From Hydrogenophaga sp. (lineage in GTDB: Bacteria; Pseudomonadota; Gammaproteobacteria; Burkholderiales; Burkholderiaceae_C): a stretch of 46,245 bases of DNA. The stretch covers positions 1 to 46,245 of the forward strand of contig NZ_JAHCKK010000029.1 of assembly GCF_026125825.1 (NCBI RefSeq), in the 5' to 3' direction. How positions within the stretch are numbered: the first letter of the stretch is position 1; each line of letters starts with the position of its first letter. Below, in pieces: positions 41,524-46,245 of this stretch. Position numbers and translations under genes: made by a program. The notes beneath the pieces were generated by a model, which saw only the letters and a list, made by a program, of their open reading frames with translations, was not told the origin of the DNA and did no database searches.

Positions 41524-42735
41524 ATGCCAGACACCCCACACACCTCCCGTCCCTTGCCCTTGGCGGGCATCCGCGTCGTTGAATTCACCCACATGGTGAT
41601 GGGCCCCACCTGCGGCATGGTGCTGGCCGACCTCGGGGCCGAGGTCATCAAGGTGGAGCCACCCGCGGGCGACAACACGCGCCGCCTGCTCGGCTCGGGC
41701 GCGGGCTTCTACCCCCTGTTCAACCGCAACAAGAAAAGCCTGGTGCTCGACTTGCAGTCGCCCGAGGGCCTGGAGGCCGTGCTCAAGCTCATCGCCACCG
41801 CCGACGTGGTCAGCGAAAACTTCAAGCCCGGCACCATGAAGAAGCTGGGGCTCGATTTCGTGAGCCTGAAGAAGCTCAACCCTCGCCTGGTCTTCGTCAG
41901 CCACAAAGGTTTCCTGCCCGGCCCTTACGACCACCGCACCGCGCTCGACGAGGTGGTGCAGATGATGGGCGGCCTGGCCTACATGACCGGCCGCCCCGGC
42001 GACCCCCTGCGCGCAGGGTCCTCGGTGAACGACATCATGGGCGGCCTGTTCGGCGCCATCGGCGTCATGGCCGCGCTCAGCGCCCGCGAGAAAACGGGCG
42101 AAGGCTGCGAGGTGCAAAGCGCGCTGTTCGAGAACAACGTCTTCCTCGTCGCGCAGCACATGATGCAGTTCGCCGTCACCGGAAAACCCGCCGCGCCCAT
42201 GCCCGACCGCATCTCTTCCTGGGGCATCTACGACGTGTTCCAGGTCAAAGGCGGCGAGCAGATCTTCCTGGCCGTGGTCAGTGACACCCAATGGGCCATC
42301 TTCTGCGACGCCTTCGGCTACCAGGATCTCCAGGCCGACCCGCGCCTGCAGGGCAACAACAACCGCGTGCGCAACCGCGACTGGCTCATCCCCCTGCTGC
42401 GCGAGCGCCTCGCCTTGCAGAGCGCGGCCGACCTGGCCGCGCTGTTCGAGCGCCACGGCCTGCCATTCGCCCCCATCACCAAGCCCCACGAACTGCTGGA
42501 CGATCCCCACCTTTGCGCCACCGGCGGGCTCGCGCCCATCACCCTGCCCGACGGCGAGCGCGCCGGCCAGACCGCGCAGACCGTGCTGCTGCCTCTCGCG
42601 CTCGACGGCGAGCGCCTGGGTGTGCGCCGCAGCCCGCCGACACTTGGCGAGCACAGCGCCGAGCTGTTGGCCGAGTTGGGCTACAGCGCCGAGGCCGCCG
42701 CCGAACTCAGCCGCAACGTCGTCAAAGCCGCCTGA
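41524..42735 (+). CDS. CaiB/BaiF-family (type III) CoA-transferase
   Basis: A 403-residue family III CoA-transferase. The N-terminus GIRVVEFTHMVMGPTCGMVLADLGAEVIKVE is the family opening; the catalytic Asp is expected at Asp142 in TALDEVVQMMGGL. It moves CoA between carboxylic acids through an aspartyl-CoA thioester. Placed 20 bp after the lyase gene, it probably supplies the CoA ester that the lyase cuts, for example 3-hydroxy-3-methylglutarate or citramalate taken up as free acid. Donor and acceptor are not predictable. Confidence 0.9.
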   Translation: MPDTPHTSRPLPLAGIRVVEFTHMVMGPTCGMVLADLGAEVIKVEPPAGDNTRRLLGSGAGFYPLFNRNKKSLVLDLQSPEGLEAVLKLIATADVVSENFKPGTMKKLGLDFVSLKKLNPRLVFVSHKGFLPGPYDHRTALDEVVQMMGGLAYMTGRPGDPLRAGSSVNDIMGGLFGAIGVMAALSAREKTGEGCEVQSALFENNVFLVAQHMMQFAVTGKPAAPMPDRISSWGIYDVFQVKGGEQIFLAVVSDTQWAIFCDAFGYQDLQADPRLQGNNNRVRNRDWLIPLLRERLALQSAADLAALFERHGLPFAPITKPHELLDDPHLCATGGLAPITLPDGERAGQTAQTVLLPLALDGERLGVRRSPPTLGEHSAELLAELGYSAEAAAELSRNVVKAA

Positions 42736-42798
42736 AAAGTCATCAATCAACCACCGAGTGCCATTGATTCGTTCCTGTGGGTGGGGTAATCTGCCCGG

Positions 42799-43725
42799 GT
42801 GGACAAACTCAAGCAACTCGAAACTTTCGTGGCGGTCGCCACGCGCGGCAGCCTCACCGCTGCCGCCAAAGCCGAGGGCGTGGCCCCGGCCATCATCGGT
42901 CGCCGGCTCGACGCCCTGGAGGCCCGGCTCGGCGTGAAGCTCATGGTGCGCACCACCCGGCGCATCACCCTCACCCACGAAGGCAGCGCCTTTCTGGAAG
43001 ACTGCCAGCGCCTGCTGGTGGACATGGCCAACGCCGAAGCCAGCGTGAGCGCTGGCGGCGTCAAGGCCAGCGGTCACCTGCGCATCACCGCGCCGGCCGG
43101 TTTTGGCCGCCGCCACGTGGCCCCGCTGGTGCCGCGCTTTCGCGAGCTGCACCCCGAAGTCACCATCTCCCTCAACCTGAGCGACCGCGTGGTCGACGTG
43201 GCGGGTGAAGGCTACGACTGCGCCGTGCGCGTCGGGGACCTGCCCGACTCGTCCCTGGTCAGCGTGCGGCTGGCCGACAACCGCCGCCTCTGCGTGGCCA
43301 CGCCGCGCTATCTGCAGCAGCATGGCCGCCCGCTGGTGCCGACCGACCTGGCGCGCTTTGATTGCCTCACCCTCTCCAGCGACGCCTCGCAGACCCGGGG
43401 CTGGGCCTTCACCGTGCCGGCGCCCGGCGGCCTGGGTGAGGTGGAGATCGTGCACCTGAGGCCCAACGGCCCACTGGACTGCACCGACGGCCAGGTGTTG
43501 CGCGAATGGTGCCTGGCCGGCTATGGCATTGCCTGGCGCAGCACCTGGGAGGTGGAGGCCGACATCGCCGCCGGCCGGCTGGAGAGCGTGCTCGACGACT
43601 TTGCCGCGCCGCCCAACGGCATCTTCGTGCTGTTCCCGCAGCGCAAGCACCTGGCGCTGCGCGTGCGCCTCTGGATCGACTTCCTCAAGCACGAGTACGC
43701 TCGCCCCGAATTCTGGAAAACCTGA
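42799..43725 (+). CDS. LysR-family transcriptional regulator
   Basis: A 308-residue LTTR with a GTG start. The N-terminal helix-turn-helix spans about residues 5-62 (KLKQLETFVAVATRGSLTAA, then a region ending TTRRITLTHEG), and the rest is the periplasmic-binding-protein-like effector domain. It follows the CoA-transferase gene by 63 bp on the same strand and precedes the FMN reductase gene by 14 bp. LysR regulators usually control a divergent neighbour, but none is present here, so its target may be its own operon or lie elsewhere. Confidence 0.92.
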   Translation: MDKLKQLETFVAVATRGSLTAAAKAEGVAPAIIGRRLDALEARLGVKLMVRTTRRITLTHEGSAFLEDCQRLLVDMANAEASVSAGGVKASGHLRITAPAGFGRRHVAPLVPRFRELHPEVTISLNLSDRVVDVAGEGYDCAVRVGDLPDSSLVSVRLADNRRLCVATPRYLQQHGRPLVPTDLARFDCLTLSSDASQTRGWAFTVPAPGGLGEVEIVHLRPNGPLDCTDGQVLREWCLAGYGIAWRSTWEVEADIAAGRLESVLDDFAAPPNGIFVLFPQRKHLALRVRLWIDFLKHEYARPEFWKT

Positions 43726-43739
43726 ACCCTCGACGCACC

Positions 43740-44306
43740 ATGACCACCCAAATCCTCGGCATCTCCGGCAGCCTGCGCCAGCCATCCTTCAACACCGCCC
43801 TGCTGCGCGCAGCGGTTCCGCTGGCGGGCGACGCGGTCCGGCTCGACGCGGCCACGCTGCACGGGATTCCCCTTTACGACGGCGACCTCGAACAGCGCGA
43901 AGGCACGCCAGCGGCCGTGCGCGAACTCAAGGAAAAGATTCTGGCCAGCGACGGCCTGCTGCTCGTCACGCCCGAATACAACAACGGCATTCCCGGCGTG
44001 TTCAAGAACGCCGTGGACTGGCTCTCGCGGCCCACGCCCGGCCTGCCCGATGTGTTCCGCGACCGGCCCGTGGCCGTCATGGGCGCTTCGCCCGGCGGCT
44101 TTGGCACCATCCTCTCGCAGGCCCACTGGCTGCCTGTGCTGCGCACCTTGGGCACCCACACCTGGCAGGGCGGGCGTCTGATGGTCTCGCGCGCCTCATC
44201 CGTGTTCGGCCCCGACGGCGCGCTGCTGGACGACAAGGTGCGCCAGCAGCTGGGTGAATTCGTCCAGGGCTTCGCGGCCTTCGTCGCGGCCACGAAGACA
44301 CCCTGA
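43740..44306 (+). CDS. NADPH-dependent FMN reductase (ChrR/YieF-like)
   Basis: A 188-residue flavodoxin-like reductase. The FMN phosphate loop is GISGSLRQPSFN (residues 7-18) and the isoalloxazine site is TPEYNNGIPGVFKNAVDW (77-94), both family signatures. It reduces quinones, chromate or azo dyes with NADPH in vitro, and protects against redox stress in vivo. The start follows the LysR stop by 14 bp; co-transcription is likely. Confidence 0.9.
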   Translation: MTTQILGISGSLRQPSFNTALLRAAVPLAGDAVRLDAATLHGIPLYDGDLEQREGTPAAVRELKEKILASDGLLLVTPEYNNGIPGVFKNAVDWLSRPTPGLPDVFRDRPVAVMGASPGGFGTILSQAHWLPVLRTLGTHTWQGGRLMVSRASSVFGPDGALLDDKVRQQLGEFVQGFAAFVAATKTP

Positions 44307-44319
44307 GCGCGGCGCCGCC

Positions 44320-44775
44320 TCAGCCGGGGATGTCCGGCTCCACCAGGTGGGCCAGCTGAGCCAGGGATTCCTGCCAGCCCAGGTAACACATCTCCAGCGG
44401 AATCACATCAGGGATGCCCTCCTGCACCACGTGGAGTTCGGTGCCGCAGGACACCGCCTTGAGCTGCACATCCACCGTGATCAAGCCCGGCAGGTTCGGG
44501 TCGTCGAACCTGTCGGTGTAGCGCAGGCGCTCGTTCGGCACGAGCTCCAGGTACTCACCACCAAACGAATGCGCGTGGCCGGTCGAGAAATTGAGGAACG
44601 ACATCTTGAACGTGCCGCCCACCTTCGCGTCGAGATGGTGCACCTTGCAAAGGAATCCATAGGGCGGTAGCCATCGGGCCAGCGCGTCGGCGTCGAGAAA
44701 GGCGCGGTAGACCTTTTCGGGCGGCGCCTTGAGGACGCGGTGGAGACGAACGGCGCGGGAAGACGAGGTGCTCAT
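44320..44775 (-). CDS. SRPBCC/AHSA1 domain protein
   Basis: A 151-residue START-like domain. The N-terminus RVLKAPPEKVYRAFLDADALARWLPP is the family opening, followed by GGTFKMSF and the C-terminal helix GWQESLAQLAHLV. AHSA1-like proteins bind hydrophobic ligands or act as Hsp90-like co-chaperones; function in this case unknown. Convergent with the FMN reductase gene (13 bp between stops). Confidence 0.88.
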   Translation of the reverse strand: MSTSSSRAVRLHRVLKAPPEKVYRAFLDADALARWLPPYGFLCKVHHLDAKVGGTFKMSFLNFSTGHAHSFGGEYLELVPNERLRYTDRFDDPNLPGLITVDVQLKAVSCGTELHVVQEGIPDVIPLEMCYLGWQESLAQLAHLVEPDIPG

Positions 44776-45281
44776 GGTCAGGGCCTTTCAGGTGGTGGAT
44801 CATGTGGCAAGCGCGGGTCGTCGACAAGGGACGCCCAGCTGCTGACTCCACGACGCTCCGGCATGCGCCGTTTCGACATTGACCCACGTCGTCAGTCGTC
44901 ATTCCAGGTGCTGTTGGCTCTCCTTCTGCGGGGCGGCTGCTCGATGGCCGTCTCCATCAAATGACAGTTCATGTCGCCCCACGGCAGATGCTCAGCGCAA
45001 TCTCGAAGATGTGGTCGACCACTGCCCTGGCGATGACATGCAGCACGTTGCTGCCAAAGGGGTCTGTGCGACGGAGCATGTTCTCGGCGAGTGCTTCGAA
45101 CGCCTCAGCGTTTCTCTCTCTTCGTGTTGATCAAGTGGGGATTCGGCTACTTGGGACAGGTGTGTTCGACATGAACACGCTTGGTCGTGGGAAGAGAGTC
45201 CCTTGGAGTTCAGGCGCCGCCCGGCACATCGACGCACGCGCGAGCACATCGCGCGCGACGGCGAAGGTGCTTAGCAAAGAG
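44776..45281. other. About 500 bp without an intact gene; possible gene remnant
   Basis: This stretch has a lower GC than its flanks and no convincing complete gene. A minus-strand frame open from 45130 to 44969 (53 codons between stops) reads coding-like, with FEALAENMLRRTDPFGSNV followed by a hydrophobic helix, but it lacks a start and a start codon at its 5' end. It may be the remnant of a decayed gene. No IS ends, tRNA or terminator with a T-run were seen apart from the hairpin at 45282-45300. Confidence 0.4.
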
Positions 45282-45300
45282 GCGGCCTGGCTCAGGCCGC
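45282..45300 (-). terminator. Hairpin at the end of the beta-propeller gene
   Basis: On the minus strand GCGGCCT-GAGCC-AGGCCGC followed by CTCTTT. A 7-bp perfect stem that includes the stop codon. The T-run is short, so the terminator call is moderate. Confidence 0.45.
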
Positions 45301-45945
45301 TTTGGGCCGGCGCACCGCGCGCACCTTGCCACTCGGCCCACCGCCGCAATAGAACAGGTCGGCGCCATCGGATTCAAGGCCGCTCACGCCGATGCCGGGC
45401 GGCATGTCCAGCCTTTCGAGCACCTTGCCGCTCTGCGGGTCGATGCGGCGGAGGTCGCTTTCGTCGCCTTCCCAGGTGCCGTGCCACAGCTCGCCATCGA
45501 CCCAGGTGACGCCGGTGACGAAGCGGTTGGATTCGATGGTGCGTCGGATCGCGCCCGTGGCCGGGTCGATCTGGTGGATCTTGCGGTCGCGGTACTGGCC
45601 CACCCACAGGCTGCCTTCGGCCCAGGTGAGGCCGGAGTCGGCGCCGCCGCCAGGCGCGGGGATGGACGCGAGCACCTTGCCGGTGAGCGGGTCGATCTTG
45701 TCGATGCGCGCTTCGGCGATCTGGTACAGGTGCTTGCCGTCGAAGGCGGTGCCTGCGTCGCCCGCGCGCTTCAGAGTGCGGGTGATGTCGCCGCTGGCAG
45801 GGTCGAAGGCGACGATGCCTTCGTCGGTGGCGGCCCACACACGCTGGCCGTCGTGGGTGACGCCATGCACGCGTTCGGAGCCGAGGAAGGGGCCATATTC
45901 GCGCACGACTTCGGCGGTGCGCGCGATGGTGGTGGTTGGGGTCAT
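45292..45945 (-). CDS. Beta-propeller (SMP-30/glutamine-cyclotransferase-like) protein
   Basis: A 217-residue protein built from repeated blade motifs: VHGVTHDGQRVWAATDEG, IVAFDPASGDITRTL, KIDPLTGKVLASI, LTWAEGSLWVGQYRDRKI, QIDPATGAIRRTI and RIDPQSGKVLERL. The repeated [I/F]DPxxGxxxxxI unit is a typical propeller outer strand. No signal peptide is seen with the ATG at 45945 (MTPTTTIARTAEVV), and CAAGGAGA-like bases upstream give a good ribosome binding site. Enzyme activity cannot be assigned. It follows the partial regulator gene by 49 bp and is probably co-transcribed. Confidence 0.8.
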   Translation of the reverse strand: MTPTTTIARTAEVVREYGPFLGSERVHGVTHDGQRVWAATDEGIVAFDPASGDITRTLKRAGDAGTAFDGKHLYQIAEARIDKIDPLTGKVLASIPAPGGGADSGLTWAEGSLWVGQYRDRKIHQIDPATGAIRRTIESNRFVTGVTWVDGELWHGTWEGDESDLRRIDPQSGKVLERLDMPPGIGVSGLESDGADLFYCGGGPSGKVRAVRRPKAA

Positions 45946-45994
45946 GGTGAATCTCCTTGGGGGCAGCACCGGGGGTCGGCGCTTGAGGGTCACT

Positions 45995-46245
45995 CTATTC
46001 AATCGGCAGCGAAGCAGGGAGTAACAAGATCGTCGCGAATCCGGCCAGCGGGGGCGCCAGCCAGCGCCGCGCGCGCGCCTGCCCGATGGCGCGCACGCGG
46101 CCTTCGGCCTCCAGTTCGGCCAGCGCCCGCTGCACGGTGCGCTGGCTCGCGCCCAGTGCGAGCGCAAGCGCGGAGGTGGACCAGGCCGCGCCATCGGCCA
46201 GCAGGGCCTGCAGCGAGGCCTGTTCGCCGTCGATCGGTGGTGCGA
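45995..46245 (-). CDS. Winged-helix transcriptional regulator, C-terminal part
   Basis: The gene enters from the right edge and its last 82 residues are visible. They contain a clear helix-turn-helix: STSALALALGASQRTVQRA, followed by LEAEGRVRAIGQARARRW, a recognition helix and wing. The HTH therefore lies at the very C-terminus, preceded by an unseen N-terminal domain. The frame is set by this motif; another longer open frame over the same bases reads as Arg/Pro-rich noise. Operator and role unknown; the adjacent propeller gene may be its target or partner. Confidence 0.7.
   Translation of the reverse strand, partial: APPIDGEQASLQALLADGAAWSTSALALALGASQRTVQRALAELEAEGRVRAIGQARARRWLAPPLAGFATILLLPASLPIE

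Noticed and set aside
41308-43785. Open frame of 825 codons opposite the lyase, transferase and LysR genes
   Set aside because: It spans three well-supported genes and two intergenic gaps and has no domain; antisense artefact of codon bias.
1-46245. tRNA, rRNA, CRISPR arrays or known riboswitches
   Set aside because: No cloverleaf-like region, repeat-spacer pattern or conserved riboswitch core was recognised when reading both strands by eye; a covariance-model search was not possible.

Overview
The window is high-GC DNA with tightly packed, often 4-bp-overlapping operons. Several features point to a Burkholderiales bacterium, probably Comamonadaceae: an Omp32-type porin, malate synthase G, an HMG-CoA-lyase-like/CaiB pair under an IclR regulator, and the general codon style. 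That assignment is inference from gene content; there is no rRNA in the window.

The centre (about 3.36-24.4 kb) is a complete-looking aryl polyene (APE)/xanthomonadin-type biosynthetic locus in two convergent transcription units. The plus-strand unit (3.5-18.0 kb) encodes two acyl carrier proteins, a ketosynthase, a COG4648 membrane protein, an AMP-dependent aryl/acyl ligase, a hotdog dehydratase, an LpxL-like acyltransferase, a LolA-like periplasmic protein, an MMPL exporter, an alpha/beta hydrolase, a NodB-type deacetylase, a methyltransferase, a second ketosynthase with its catalytically dead partner, a second dehydratase, a ketoreductase and an outer-membrane phospholipase A. The minus-strand unit (24.3-19.2 kb) encodes a flavin-dependent halogenase-like enzyme, a chorismatase (XanB2/FkbO/Hyg5 family), a PlsC-like acyltransferase, a family 2 glycosyltransferase and a cation:proton antiporter. 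Together they give a plausible route: chorismate to hydroxybenzoate, activation on an ACP, polyene extension by the type II PKS, possible methylation or halogenation, attachment to a lipid or sugar, and export to the outer membrane. A short leader ORF with a strong ribosome binding site overlaps the first ACP start by ATGA. A two-gene island of clearly lower GC (18.08-19.06 kb) sits at the junction of the two units; its second product carries an OTU-protease-like Cys motif.

Left of the cluster are the end of a dihydropyrimidinase-family gene, a cupin, a methyl-accepting chemotaxis protein (with a candidate sigma-28 promoter) and a PAP2 phosphatase. Right of it are an SsuABC/TauABC-type ABC importer, a class II glutamine amidotransferase, a DHA2-type MFS pump, an AI-2E-family permease, a CWC cysteine-rich protein, a crotonase, an acyltransferase-3 protein overlapping a gamma-glutamyltransferase-family Ntn hydrolase, and a lipoprotein SGNH hydrolase. 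Further right are malate synthase G with its terminator, a porin with tandem 3' hairpins, and an IclR regulator facing an HMG-CoA-lyase-like/CaiB CoA-transferase operon across a near-perfect 35-bp palindrome. The window ends with a LysR regulator, an FMN reductase, an SRPBCC protein, about 500 bp of degenerate DNA, a beta-propeller protein and the end of a winged-helix regulator.

No tRNA, rRNA, CRISPR array or intact insertion sequence was recognised by eye.
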